From NCBI GenBank assembly GCA_029781865.1, contig JAKOVW010000007.1, forward strand, positions 62,001 through 126,000: DNA of 64,000 nt, written 5' to 3'. The notes under the pieces were generated by a model, which was not told where the DNA came from, did no database searches, and was given only the letters and a program-made list of their open reading frames with translations. Below, piece by piece: positions 25,868 to 34,900 of the stretch (the stretch's first letter is position 1; every line of letters starts with the position of its first letter). The translations under genes and the position numbers were made by a program. This stretch comes from Bacteroidota bacterium (GTDB lineage Bacteria; Bacteroidota; Bacteroidia; Chitinophagales; Saprospiraceae).

Positions 25868-27394
25868 ATGAAAGAGAAATTTGCAGCGCAGCTTACGGAA
25901 GCTTACCAGTTTAAAGGTCCGAGTATTCAATTGGGTGCAGCCATGTTGGATAAAGAATTAATCCCTCAGGTCAAAGTGTCTTTGCCATTGAAAATGATGA
26001 ATCGTCATGGTCTTATTGCAGGTGCAACTGGCACTGGAAAGACCAAGTCCCTGCAGGTATTTGCAGAGCAATTATCTGCACAGGGTGTGTCCTGTGTGTT
26101 GCTTGATATCAAAGGCGATTTAAGTGGAATTGCAATGCCCGGAAGCATGAATCCAAAAATTGATGAAAGACAAAAAGCCATTCAAATGGATTGGAACCCC
26201 CGTGAAAATTTCGTAGAGTTTTTAACTATATCAGGTAAAGAAGGTGCCAAATTGAGGGCGACAGTTTCAGAATTCGGGCCGGTATTGCTTTCCAAAATTC
26301 TCGGTTTAAATGATACACAGGAAAGTGTCGTGGCAATGATCTTTAAATTTTGCGATGATAATGGTTTGCTGCTTCTTGATCTCGAAGATTTAAAGCGGGT
26401 CATTCAATTTATCAATGAGGAAGGAAAAGATGAAATCGAAAAAGAGTTTGGAACATTTTCAACAACCTCGACAGGTACCATACTTAGAAAAATTATCGAA
26501 CTAGAGCAACAAGGAGCAACGATCTTTTTCGGTGAGCGATCTTTTGAGATGGATGATCTGGTACGGGTCGATAAAAAGGGTAGAGGAGTAATCAGTATCT
26601 TGCGGGTTGCTGATATTCAGGACAAGCCAAAGTTCTTTAGTACGTTTATGTTGCAGATGCTTGCTGAGATTTATTCTAAATTTCCGGAAGTTGGGGATTT
26701 AGATAAACCTAAACTCATGTTTTTTATTGATGAAGCGCATTTGTTATTTGAGGAAGCCAATTCTGCATTATTAAATCAATTGGATACCGTTATTAAACTG
26801 ATACGCTCAAAGGGAATTGGATTGATTTTTATTACGCAAAATCCAATTGATATTCCGGATTCCGTTCTGGCTCAGTTGGGAATGAAAATCCAACATGCAT
26901 TAAGAGCATTCACTGCAAAAGACAGAAAAGCCATTAAGATGGCAGCAGAGAATTACCCGGAGACCGCGTTTTATGAAGTATCCCAGCTTATCACAGAATT
27001 GGGTATTGGCGAGGCATTCGTAACTGGCTTAAATGAAAAGGGAATTCCAACACCTCTTGTGCACACCATGATGCGGGCACCTGAGTCAAGAATGGATATT
27101 CTTACGGATAATGAATTGAGTTCTATCGTCAGCAAATCTGAAATCGCTGCATACTATAATGAAATCATCAATCGCGAAAGTGCTTCCGAAATTTTAAAAC
27201 GCAAAATTGAAGATGCCAAAGAAGATGGACCTCCTGTTCAGGAAAAGAAAGAAGGTAAAAGCACCTTGCAAAAAATATTTGACAGCACAGTAACGCGGCA
27301 GGTTGGAAGAACAGTTGCCAGAGAGTTGACCAGAGGACTTTTGGGAATGTTCGGAATAAAAACAACGGCAAGAAGAACAAAATCCTGGTTTTAG
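25868..27394 (+). CDS. HerA-like ATPase of the DUF853 family (YjgR-type)
   Basis: A 508-residue P-loop ATPase. Walker A is GATGTGKT (52-59), followed by SCVLLDIKGDLSGIA; Walker B is KLMFFIDEAHLLFEEA; IFITQNPIDIPDSVLAQLG is the sensor region. This order is that of the DUF853/YjgR branch of the HerA/FtsK superfamily. A Lys/Arg-rich linker (EKKEGKSTLQKIF) and a terminal FGIKTTARRTKSWF complete the protein. It has no partner nuclease such as NurA nearby, so a role in DNA end processing is not supported by context; function is unknown. Confidence 0.9.
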   Translation: MKEKFAAQLTEAYQFKGPSIQLGAAMLDKELIPQVKVSLPLKMMNRHGLIAGATGTGKTKSLQVFAEQLSAQGVSCVLLDIKGDLSGIAMPGSMNPKIDERQKAIQMDWNPRENFVEFLTISGKEGAKLRATVSEFGPVLLSKILGLNDTQESVVAMIFKFCDDNGLLLLDLEDLKRVIQFINEEGKDEIEKEFGTFSTTSTGTILRKIIELEQQGATIFFGERSFEMDDLVRVDKKGRGVISILRVADIQDKPKFFSTFMLQMLAEIYSKFPEVGDLDKPKLMFFIDEAHLLFEEANSALLNQLDTVIKLIRSKGIGLIFITQNPIDIPDSVLAQLGMKIQHALRAFTAKDRKAIKMAAENYPETAFYEVSQLITELGIGEAFVTGLNEKGIPTPLVHTMMRAPESRMDILTDNELSSIVSKSEIAAYYNEIINRESASEILKRKIEDAKEDGPPVQEKKEGKSTLQKIFDSTVTRQVGRTVARELTRGLLGMFGIKTTARRTKSWF

Positions 27395-27600
27395 TATATG
27401 CCTTCTACCAGGAGTTGATGGTGCAATTCAATTTTAAATGAAGAATTCTTAAATTCAATAATTCTGAGAATCAAATTCCGATTTTAAGAATATAAATCGC
27501 GTCTGGTATTATCAAAGTAATATTAAATCAAATCTTAAAATAAATCGGGAATATTTTAAAATTGTGTAGTTTAAACACCTAAACACCTATTATCCTCTTC

Positions 27601-28167
27601 CTACTTTTTCATGGAAGTTCTGAACTTTTCCTGGAAATTCTGATAGGGAGTTGTTTTGTAGTGGTTACCAGCAAAATAATTGGAGATCATCTCAAATGTA
27701 TCTACATCCTGATATCCCGGAACAGGTTGTATAGTGTTTAGATCTTCATCCATGAAGACGAAGGTTGGATAAGAAAGTTGTCCGTTGGTAATTTCTATAG
27801 CTAGTTGATGAACACCTCTGTTGCCTTGTGGCATGAATTTATAAATCTTGGATTTGAAATTGATATCTTCTTTTTGCTCTGCATTGAATTTTACTGCGTA
27901 ATAATTTTTATTTACATATTTGACGATTTTGGGATCCTGAAAGGTTGATGCATCCATTCTTTTACACCATCCGCACCAGTCGGTGTAAACATCCACAAGA
28001 ATCTTTCTCTTTTGCTTTTTCATCAGACTTTGGGCTTCATCCCAATTGACCCAGTTGATTTTTTCTTGTTTGTCTTGAGCATAGCAACTGCCGGTTAGCA
28101 AAGTCAGAGAAAATAAAACAAGAAGGGATAGAGGGTAATGCTTGGAAAATGTGCGAAGACGGTTCAT
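27601..28167 (-). CDS. Exported thioredoxin-like protein
   Basis: A 188-residue protein with a signal peptide (about 10-30, SCYAQ) and a thioredoxin fold carrying WCGWCK (Cys65, Cys68) after KILVDVYTD. YPTFVFMDED holds the cis-Pro. The insertion with KFNAEQKEDINF marks the DUF255/thioredoxin-7 type rather than classic TrxA. It is likely a periplasmic disulfide reductase. The Cys at 28 could also be a lipoprotein site, but the preceding TGS is weak. Just before its stop codon on the plus strand lie two AAACACCT units. Confidence 0.88.
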   Translation of the reverse strand: MNRLRTFSKHYPLSLLVLFSLTLLTGSCYAQDKQEKINWVNWDEAQSLMKKQKRKILVDVYTDWCGWCKRMDASTFQDPKIVKYVNKNYYAVKFNAEQKEDINFKSKIYKFMPQGNRGVHQLAIEITNGQLSYPTFVFMDEDLNTIQPVPGYQDVDTFEMISNYFAGNHYKTTPYQNFQEKFRTSMKK

Positions 28168-28269
28168 TTAGTATGGTGGTTTTTATAAATAAGACAACAA
28201 AATAACGACGGAGTAACTGAAATAACAAGCAGTTGGGTTTTTAAATGAGCTACTTTAAATGAAATTTAA

Positions 28270-29271
28270 CTAATCTCCTTGATATGACCGTATGTAATGT
28301 ATAGTATCTTTTTCTAATATGAATTTTTTTTCGAGGCTACCGCTTATTCCGGGAGCCGGAATTCCGTCTTTTAGATAGAGCTCAGTATTTGTTATGATCC
28401 TGGCTTTGTCCCACAACCCGGCCACATAAAAAGACTGGAGGGTCTTTGTTCCTCCTTCTACGAGTAATATTCCTATCTTTCTTTTGTACAATTCTTCAAC
28501 TAAGGTGCTTAAATTGAAGGAATCACCAGATACTAATTCCTGGGCAATCCAGCTCTCTGCTTCCGAATTAAAAAAATTCAATTTCAATCTATCCTCCGTA
28601 CTGAAGTGACCAAGTGCAATTCGGATCGGATTTTTACCCGGCCATAATCGGGTGGTCAGATAAGGATTGTCTGTATGGATAGTATGCGAACCAACCAGGA
28701 TGCCATCTGCTTGCGATCTCCATTTATGCACAAGTAAATCGGTATATGGATTGCTGATCTTAGTTTTCTCATTTGATTTGCCAATAAAAAAATCAGCAGA
28801 TTGAGCAAATTTTAAAATGATATATGGCCGTTTACGAGTGATATTAATTGTGAATTCCTTAATTTGATCTTTGCATTCAGATTCTAAAATTGGACCCGTT
28901 ACATTAATTCCTTGTTGTTTCAAAAAAGAAATGCTTTTTCCGGACATAAGAGGATTGGGGTCAAAACAACCAAAAACCAGATTTTTGATTTGATGCTTTA
29001 GAATTAATTCTGTGCAGGGCGGCGTCTTGCCATGATGCATGCAAGGTTCAAGACTTACAAACAAAGTTGAATCTCTGATTAAGTTGAATTCGTTTTCCGG
29101 AACACTGGCAAATGCATTGACTTCAGCATGGGCCTCGCCGTATTTTTTGTGAAATCCTTCACCTATAATTTTATCCTGGTGCAGCAGGATGGAGCCAACA
29201 GGAGGATTTGGAGAAATTTGTCCTTTTCCCAATTCAGCGAGGTATAAACAATACCTCATATAATTTTCCAT
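28270..29271 (-). CDS. ribD: Riboflavin biosynthesis protein RibD (deaminase/reductase)
   Basis: This bifunctional enzyme carries out steps two and three of riboflavin synthesis. The N-terminal zinc deaminase has HAE (His48, Glu50) and SLEPCMHHGKTPPC (Cys77, Cys86); the C-terminal reductase follows with RPYIILKFAQSADFFIG, DGILVGSHTIHTDNPYLT and ILLVEGGTKTLQSF. I start at ATG 29271 (MENYMRYCLYLAELGKG), giving 333 residues; the ATG at 29325 adds 18 residues with no family match. No other rib genes are adjacent, and no FMN riboswitch is visible upstream. It is divergent from the aquaporin gene. Confidence 0.93.
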   Translation of the reverse strand: MENYMRYCLYLAELGKGQISPNPPVGSILLHQDKIIGEGFHKKYGEAHAEVNAFASVPENEFNLIRDSTLFVSLEPCMHHGKTPPCTELILKHQIKNLVFGCFDPNPLMSGKSISFLKQQGINVTGPILESECKDQIKEFTINITRKRPYIILKFAQSADFFIGKSNEKTKISNPYTDLLVHKWRSQADGILVGSHTIHTDNPYLTTRLWPGKNPIRIALGHFSTEDRLKLNFFNSEAESWIAQELVSGDSFNLSTLVEELYKRKIGILLVEGGTKTLQSFYVAGLWDKARIITNTELYLKDGIPAPGISGSLEKKFILEKDTIHYIRSYQGD

Positions 29272-29351
29272 TGTATTTTGGTGCATCCGATTCAAACTTC
29301 CATCAAAAGAAGCTACTTTTAACATTATTATTCAAACAAAATTTTCGGAAC

Positions 29352-29978
29352 ATGAAAAAACTTCTCACTGAATTTATTGGTACCTTTTTTCTCGTTATAG
29401 CTACCACCCTGTGTATTTTGGGTGGCACAGGTAATCTGGCACCACTTGGTATTGGTGTAATGCTTATGGGTATGGTATTTGCAGGCGGACATATTTCAGG
29501 TGCTCATTATAATCCGGCGGTTACACTGGCTGTTTTTCTGAGGGGGAAATGTGCAGCCTCAGATGTACCGGGATACATTTTTGCACAATTCCTTGGAGCG
29601 AGCATTGCATCATTATTGGCCAGTGGATTTTTGTTGAATAAGATGGGCTCCGGAATGGATCTTTCGACAACCTTTTCACAGGCAATCGCTGCTGAAATCA
29701 TCGGAACATTTGCCTGGTGCTGGGTCGTTTTAAATGTAGCCACTTCGAAAGATACGGAAGGGAATTCTTTTTATGGAATTGCCATTGGATTGACCATTAC
29801 TGCTTGCACATTTTCATTCGGAGGAATTTCAGGTGCTGCCTTCAATCCGGCAGTTGCATTAGCCCTAGGCATAAGCAATATTTCTTCCTTTAAAAATTTG
29901 TGGATCTATGGTGTTGGGGAAGTTATCGGTGCTGTAATAGCAGCTTATATATTTTTGTTTGCTAACGGCAAAGATTAA
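29352..29978 (+). CDS. Aquaporin / MIP family channel with altered selectivity filter
   Basis: A 208-residue six-helix channel with the duplicated MIP fold. The first NPA (54-56) is in GAHYNPAVTLA and the second (165-167) in GAAFNPAVALA. The residue after the second NPA is Val168, where AqpZ and most MIPs have the filter Arg; the filter His in helix 5 is also not evident (ITACTFSFGG). The pore is therefore probably wider or less polar than in AqpZ. I start at ATG 29352, since the longer frame overlaps ribD. No RBS is needed to decide this. The substrate (water, glycerol, other solute) is open. Confidence 0.88.
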   Translation: MKKLLTEFIGTFFLVIATTLCILGGTGNLAPLGIGVMLMGMVFAGGHISGAHYNPAVTLAVFLRGKCAASDVPGYIFAQFLGASIASLLASGFLLNKMGSGMDLSTTFSQAIAAEIIGTFAWCWVVLNVATSKDTEGNSFYGIAIGLTITACTFSFGGISGAAFNPAVALALGISNISSFKNLWIYGVGEVIGAVIAAYIFLFANGKD

Positions 29979-30015
29979 TAGATTAATTCAACACGTTTCA
30001 ACTTTCCTTTGAGAA

Positions 30016-31158
30016 TCAAATTTTTCCGGACAGACATTTTTTTAGAATTTCAATAACCTGATCTGTTTCATCCAGGGTGTTGAAATGTGCGAAGGAGAAC
30101 CGGATTGCTTTGCCTTTATGATCATGTCGTATTTCACTAATCACATGGGATGCTTTTTCAGCCCCGGAAGTACAGGCGCTTCCACCGGAAATACTTAAGC
30201 CTTCAATATCAAGCATCAGTGGCAATAATTCGCTTCCTTCGAACGACGGAAACTGTACATTTAAAATTTTTGGAGAACTGTTTTCAGAAGGAGTATTGTA
30301 TTCCAGATTTGGAAATTCAGTACTCAATCGTTGCTTAAAATGAGCTTTCAGTGTTTCTAGTTTACTCATGCGTTCTTCATAAGTGTCATAGCATAATTTT
30401 AAAGCAAATGACATAGCCCCAATGCCCAGTAAATTCTCCGTTCCTGCACGTACATTTCGTTCCTGCGCGCCTCCATGTATGAAGGGTTCAGGTTTCTGCT
30501 GATGATTGATATATACAAATCCGGATCCTTTGGGTGCGTAAAATTTATGAGCTGAACCACTGATAAAATCTACATTGGTATTTTTTAAGTCATATTTTGC
30601 AAATCCGATTCCCTGAACGGTATCCGAATGATACAATGCACCATACTGTTTGGAAAGAGATCCCACTTCCTGAATGTCAATACAACTTCCGATTTCATTG
30701 TTTACCTGCATAAGCGAAACCAGAGTCGGTGTTCCGTTTGACTTTAATAAGGTTTCTAGTTGATTTAAATCTATTCTTCCCTTATCATCGACTTTTAAAT
30801 ATTCTATGTTTGTTTGTTTGTGTTTATGCAACCAATCAAATGTTTGCATATTGCAAGAATGTTCAATGCGGGTACTGATGATTCGTTTAATGCCCATGGA
30901 AGAGACAGCGCTCTTAAGTACAAAATTATTGGATTCTGTTCCACATGAGGTAAAATAGAGCTCTGATGTACTGCAATTTAAAATGGTCGCAATGTTTTTG
31001 CGGTGTTCTTCAATAAAGCTTCTGGAAGCCCTGCCTTCAGCATGTGTGGAGGAAGGATTCCCGTACATGGATTCCATCGTCTCTGATAAGAACTGTCTGA
31101 CTTCCGGCAACAATGGGGTGGTTGCTGCATGATCAAAATAGATTCTTTTTTTTATCAT
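30016..31158 (-). CDS. Cysteine desulfurase (NifS/IscS family)
   Basis: A 380-residue class V aminotransferase: YFDHAATTPLLPEV at the start, PLP Lys205 in SGSAHKFYAPKGSGF, and the sulfur-carrying Cys329 in SISGGSACTSGAEKASHV. It releases sulfur from cysteine for Fe-S clusters and thio-modifications. The short active-site loop before SGGSACTSG is of the NifS/IscS (group I) type. The start is 3 nt after the glmM stop, so it is co-transcribed with glmM. No IscU-like scaffold gene is adjacent. Confidence 0.93.
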   Translation of the reverse strand: MIKKRIYFDHAATTPLLPEVRQFLSETMESMYGNPSSTHAEGRASRSFIEEHRKNIATILNCSTSELYFTSCGTESNNFVLKSAVSSMGIKRIISTRIEHSCNMQTFDWLHKHKQTNIEYLKVDDKGRIDLNQLETLLKSNGTPTLVSLMQVNNEIGSCIDIQEVGSLSKQYGALYHSDTVQGIGFAKYDLKNTNVDFISGSAHKFYAPKGSGFVYINHQQKPEPFIHGGAQERNVRAGTENLLGIGAMSFALKLCYDTYEERMSKLETLKAHFKQRLSTEFPNLEYNTPSENSSPKILNVQFPSFEGSELLPLMLDIEGLSISGGSACTSGAEKASHVISEIRHDHKGKAIRFSFAHFNTLDETDQVIEILKKCLSGKI

Positions 31159-31161
31159 TCT

Positions 31162-32538
31162 TTAAGATTGAAATTGAAGTATTTTGGATTTAATTTGTTC
31201 GCATAAAGACCTGGCTTCATTTAAGTTGGTGGCTTCACTATAAATGCGCACAATGGGTTCAGTATTTGATTTTCGCAAATGAAGCCATGCGTTTTTGAAA
31301 TCTATTTTGATGCCATCTTCCAGATTTATTTTTTCAAGTTTATACGCATCTGTTAAATATTGCAGTAATCGGGCAAAATCCAAATCCTCATTCAGCTGAA
31401 TTTTATCTTTATGCATGACATATTGAGGATATGATTTTTTAAGTTGACTCAAAGATTGATTTTTGCTCGCCATATTGGAGAGTATCAAGGCAATACCTAC
31501 TAAAGCATCCCGGCCATAATGCAAATCAGGATAAATAATTCCTCCATTGCCTTCTCCGCCTATAACTGAATGAACTTCTTTCATTTTCTTTACAACGTGA
31601 ACTTCGCCTACTGCGGATGCATAATACTGCCCTCCATGTCTGAGTGTTATATCCTTTAGGGCGCGTGAGGATGACAAATTGGAGACGGTATTTCCGGATT
31701 TGATTCCCAATAAATAATCAGCCACAGATACCAGTGTGTATTCTTCGCCAAAGTAATTGCCATGCTCATCAACAAGCGCGAGGCGGTCCACGTCGGGATC
31801 TACGGCTATTCCGATATCAAATGAATTTTTTGTGGCCTGAATGAGTTCTTCCAGATTTTCGGGAAGAGGTTCAGGGTTATGGGCAAAATCACCGTTTATT
31901 TCTTTATTGAGCAATTTATATCGGACTTGAAGTGCATCGAATAAAACAGGTAAGGCCAATGCAGCAGTAGAATTGATGCAATCTGCAACAACGTTATAAT
32001 TTTTTAATCTGATGAGGTCAACGCAAACGGCAGGCAATTCAAGGATCTTGTCAATGTGTCTTCGAATAGACCCCGAATCTTCAACAATAGACCCTAAATT
32101 ATGTATATCATTAAATTCGAACTGGTTCTCGATTACCCATTGCAGTATCTGATTTCCCTCATCAGCTGAAATAAATTCACCTTTTGAATTTAATAGCTTG
32201 AGGGCATTCCATTCTTTTGGATTATGACTGGCAGAAAGGATTATCCCTCCATCAGCATTATGATGTGTAACGGCCATTTCAACCGTGGGAGTGGTGCTCA
32301 GACCGGTTTGTACAATATCAATACCCATGGCTTGCAATGTAGATGAGACCAGGTCTGATACCATTTGACCGCTGATCCTGCCGTCTCGGCCGATAACCAC
32401 TTTGGGTCTTGTGCTTTTCTGTTTTAATAGTCTGGCATAAGCGGAGCTATATTTGACAAGATCAACCGGACTTAGATTTATACCGGATTTGCCACCAATA
32501 GTACCTCTGATTCCTGAAACTGACGCGATTAAGCTCAC
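31162..32538 (-). CDS. glmM: Phosphoglucosamine mutase
   Basis: A 458-residue alpha-D-phosphohexomutase. SVSGIRGTIGG is the N-terminal substrate motif, active-site Ser104 is in LSASHNPKEWNALK, the metal site is DPDVDRLAL, and GEGNGGIIYPD and RKSNTEPIVRIYSEA complete the family motifs. In Bacteroidota this subgroup is annotated as phosphoglucosamine mutase (glucosamine-6-P to glucosamine-1-P for cell-wall and LPS precursors); a phosphomannomutase role cannot be ruled out by eye. First gene of a two-gene operon with the cysteine desulfurase. A -7 element lies 22 nt upstream. Confidence 0.9.
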   Translation of the reverse strand: MSLIASVSGIRGTIGGKSGINLSPVDLVKYSSAYARLLKQKSTRPKVVIGRDGRISGQMVSDLVSSTLQAMGIDIVQTGLSTTPTVEMAVTHHNADGGIILSASHNPKEWNALKLLNSKGEFISADEGNQILQWVIENQFEFNDIHNLGSIVEDSGSIRRHIDKILELPAVCVDLIRLKNYNVVADCINSTAALALPVLFDALQVRYKLLNKEINGDFAHNPEPLPENLEELIQATKNSFDIGIAVDPDVDRLALVDEHGNYFGEEYTLVSVADYLLGIKSGNTVSNLSSSRALKDITLRHGGQYYASAVGEVHVVKKMKEVHSVIGGEGNGGIIYPDLHYGRDALVGIALILSNMASKNQSLSQLKKSYPQYVMHKDKIQLNEDLDFARLLQYLTDAYKLEKINLEDGIKIDFKNAWLHLRKSNTEPIVRIYSEATNLNEARSLCEQIKSKILQFQS

Positions 32539-32559
32539 ACCTTATAGTTAATTAAAGTG

Positions 32560-32567
32560 CAAAAGTA
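32560..32567 (-). promoter_or_regulatory. Candidate -7 promoter element of glmM
   Basis: TACTTTTG on the minus strand matches TAnnTTTG and implies a leader of about 15 nt to the start at 32538. Confidence 0.45.
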
Positions 32568-32615
32568 TTAATTTCGGCCCTAATCTGATTTACGGATTCA
32601 GTCAATTCGCTTTTA

Positions 32616-33350
32616 ATGAAAGAATGGTTTGAAGATTGGTTTGACACAATCTATTACAAGGCCTTGTACAGGGGGCGCAATGAGGAAGAAGCGGATCGCT
32701 TCGTGGAGCTTTTGGTTCAGGAACTTAAGATTAAGGGTGATTCCAAAATACTGGATGTGGCCTGCGGCAGGGGACGCCATTCCGTAGCATTAAATGAATT
32801 GGGATTTGATGTGACCGGTACGGACTTGTCTTTTCAAAAAATCAAGGAACTTATCAATCTTGAAAATGACAAACTTCATTTCTACAGACACGATATGCGT
32901 CATGTTTTCCGCATAAATTATTTCGATTGCGTTTTTAATTTTTTTACGAGTTTTGGTTATTTCGAATCTGTCTATGATGAAAAGAATGCCGCCGCTGCAA
33001 TGTCTGCAAATTTAAAATGGAATGGATATTTTGTAATTGATTACCTGAATGCTGAATATGTGAAACGCAATCTTATTCATACCGATAAAATGCAAGTGGG
33101 CGAATATGAGTTTATCATCGAAAAAAGTCTCGAAGAGAATCGCATTTCAAAAAAGATAACAGTGATTGAAAAAGAGAAGTGTTCCGTGTTTTATGAAAAA
33201 GTCAGAATGTATACTCTGGAGCAAATGATTCACTTGTTTTCAACATATTCTCTGGTGGTGGAAAATTGCTTCGGGAGCTACCGGCTGGATCCCTACGATG
33301 AAATCAATTCTGAGCGAATGATACTGGTTTTCAGAAAAATTAAAAATTAG
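32616..33350 (+). CDS. Class I SAM-dependent methyltransferase
   Basis: A 244-residue protein with the Rossmann methyltransferase core: motif I ILDVACGRGRHSVAL (about 48-62), the acidic end of strand 2 in VTGTDLS, and motif IV region FDCVFNFFTSFGYF. The start MKEWFEDWFDTIYYKALY is typical of a group of small-molecule methyltransferases. The substrate is not known. It overlaps nothing and is followed by a PAP2 gene 1 nt later, so the two are one operon. Confidence 0.9.
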   Translation: MKEWFEDWFDTIYYKALYRGRNEEEADRFVELLVQELKIKGDSKILDVACGRGRHSVALNELGFDVTGTDLSFQKIKELINLENDKLHFYRHDMRHVFRINYFDCVFNFFTSFGYFESVYDEKNAAAAMSANLKWNGYFVIDYLNAEYVKRNLIHTDKMQVGEYEFIIEKSLEENRISKKITVIEKEKCSVFYEKVRMYTLEQMIHLFSTYSLVVENCFGSYRLDPYDEINSERMILVFRKIKN

Positions 33351-33351
33351 T

Positions 33352-33930
33352 ATGTTTCAATTCCTGAATACATTGGATCATCAATGCTTTGAATATATTC
33401 AAAGTAACTTCAGATCTTCATTTGCTGATCCGCTTTTTTTGGCATTCAGAGACAAACTTTGCTGGATTCCCCTCTATCTGTTTTTGCTGAGCTGGTTATT
33501 ATTCAACTATGGAGCATCTGCCTGGAAACCAATTGTGTTTGTACTCCTCACGGTTGGGATAACAGATCAGTTAAATAGTTCATTGGTAAAAAGTATTTTT
33601 AAAAGAGACCGACCCTGTAAGGAAAGGTATTTTAAAGATCAATTTACCCCGGTAATCGAATGTAGCGGCGGATATAGTTTCCCCTCCTCGCATGCAACAA
33701 ATCATATGGGTATCGCAAGCTTTTTGTTTTTTACTTGTCGCAGGAAAATGAAATCCTGGGCCTGGTTGCTGATCTTTTGGGCATTATTAGTAGGAAGTGC
33801 TCAGGTTTATATAGGTGTTCATTTCCCATTCGATGTTATAATAGGTTGGGCAGAAGGATTTGTAATCGGATATTTATTATTTCTGATTCTGAGGCATTTT
33901 TTAAATTGGGAGAAAGGAATTGCCGATTGA
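33352..33930 (+). CDS. PAP2 family phosphatase
   Basis: A 192-residue integral membrane phosphatase. The three acid phosphatase motifs are present: KSIFKRDRPC (C1), SFPSSHATNHMGIA (C2) and VYIGVHFPFDVIIGW (C3, with nucleophile His). About five to six helices surround them. Members dephosphorylate undecaprenyl pyrophosphate or phosphatidic acid; size and motif spacing fit a bacterial undecaprenyl-PP or lipid phosphatase. It is coupled to the methyltransferase gene. Confidence 0.92.
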   Translation: MFQFLNTLDHQCFEYIQSNFRSSFADPLFLAFRDKLCWIPLYLFLLSWLLFNYGASAWKPIVFVLLTVGITDQLNSSLVKSIFKRDRPCKERYFKDQFTPVIECSGGYSFPSSHATNHMGIASFLFFTCRRKMKSWAWLLIFWALLVGSAQVYIGVHFPFDVIIGWAEGFVIGYLLFLILRHFLNWEKGIAD

Positions 33931-34088
33931 TTCAAAAGGAAACATCATTTTCTAAGCTGCAGTTTCTGGTCGCAATTGTAATCGTAATTTTATTCCGTAC
34001 AAATATCCTGTTCAAAGTAAGTTATGCATCTAATGTCGTCTTTCCGTTGTATTAAACTAAACCACCAGAAAATTCGTTTATCCAGTTT

Positions 34089-34583
34089 ATGAAAGGAATA
34101 ATCTTGTTTGTACTGGCAGTTTCGCTGAACTTGCTTCACGCTCAGAATACTCCTGATGAGTTTCTAAAGGATTACGAAAAGAGAATTGTACTTGAACGAA
34201 TCAACGATGTTTACATTCCCAGAGATCTCAACGATGCACTCAAAGAATTGGACCGTCTGACTAATAAAAAAGTAGCCATTCAATTGACCAAAAGTCCGGA
34301 AGACACGATTGCAAGCAAATTGCATTTTAGTTTAGGACGTTGGATGCAGATCAATTGGGGATTAGAGGAGGGTAGCCGCTTGTCTTATTATCTGAAAACA
34401 AAAGGCTTGAGTTTTCCCGATGATATGGAAGATTTTTTAATCAGATGCTGGTATCGGCACCTAAGCAAGTCCCCTTTGGAAGAAAATAAATTATTAATGG
34501 TCTACTCAGACAAACGGAAGAAAGAATTTCTCAGGAAATTCCACAGCATTGATACCATTCATGTTGAAAAAAAGCAAAAGTGA
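34089..34583 (+). CDS. Secreted DUF6794-like protein
   Basis: A 164-residue protein with a signal peptide (1-18, LLHAQ) and a helical domain with DVYIPRDLNDALKELDRLT, HFSLGRWMQINWGLEEGSRLS and LSFPDDMEDFLIRCWYRHL. This block order is what I recall for DUF6794 (a small helical domain with a FGLGxWxRNNWxLxxGSRL core). Function is unknown. It stands alone between PAP2 and topA, and the exported form is periplasmic. Confidence 0.65.
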   Translation: MKGIILFVLAVSLNLLHAQNTPDEFLKDYEKRIVLERINDVYIPRDLNDALKELDRLTNKKVAIQLTKSPEDTIASKLHFSLGRWMQINWGLEEGSRLSYYLKTKGLSFPDDMEDFLIRCWYRHLSKSPLEENKLLMVYSDKRKKEFLRKFHSIDTIHVEKKQK

Positions 34584-34900
34584 ATAGCGTTGTAATTTAA
34601 GGTAAATGCATAGGATTTTAGTCCTTGCTGGTTGCGAATCAATCTTAAAACGCGAATGCATTGCAAGCATCAATCCGATGAAATGTGGATTCTTAACACC
34701 GGTTTTAAGCATAGAATGGAATGCTTAATGCGAATTGCAAAGAAATTTTAAATTATTTTTTTGTTACTGTAAATGAGGGGTTTAAAAATTTAAATCGTCG
34801 ATACAAGCCTTGTTTTTTGGACGGAGATCGCATTATAATGGTTTTCATTTCTTAAAAATATTTAGCTTTGCCAGATTTTTTAGATAAAAACTGGTGATGG
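34584..34900 (+). other. Intergenic region upstream of topA with hairpin and -7 element
   Basis: The spacer holds a perfect 8-bp hairpin (TTAAGCAT 34705-34712, ATGCTTAA 34721-34728, 8-nt loop) without a T-run, and TAGCTTTG (34863-34870), a full TAnnTTTG match 31 nt before topA. No coding frame is convincing. Confidence 0.5.

Noticed and set aside
27573-27588. Two AAACACCT units before the stop of the thioredoxin-like gene
   Set aside because: Period is 8 and there are only two units, so I did not count it as a member of the heptamer family, though its position next to a stop codon is similar.
33735-34055. 106-codon frame overlapping the PAP2 gene
   Set aside because: It is the shadow frame of PAP2 with a hydrophobic tail running into the spacer; no independent start or family match.
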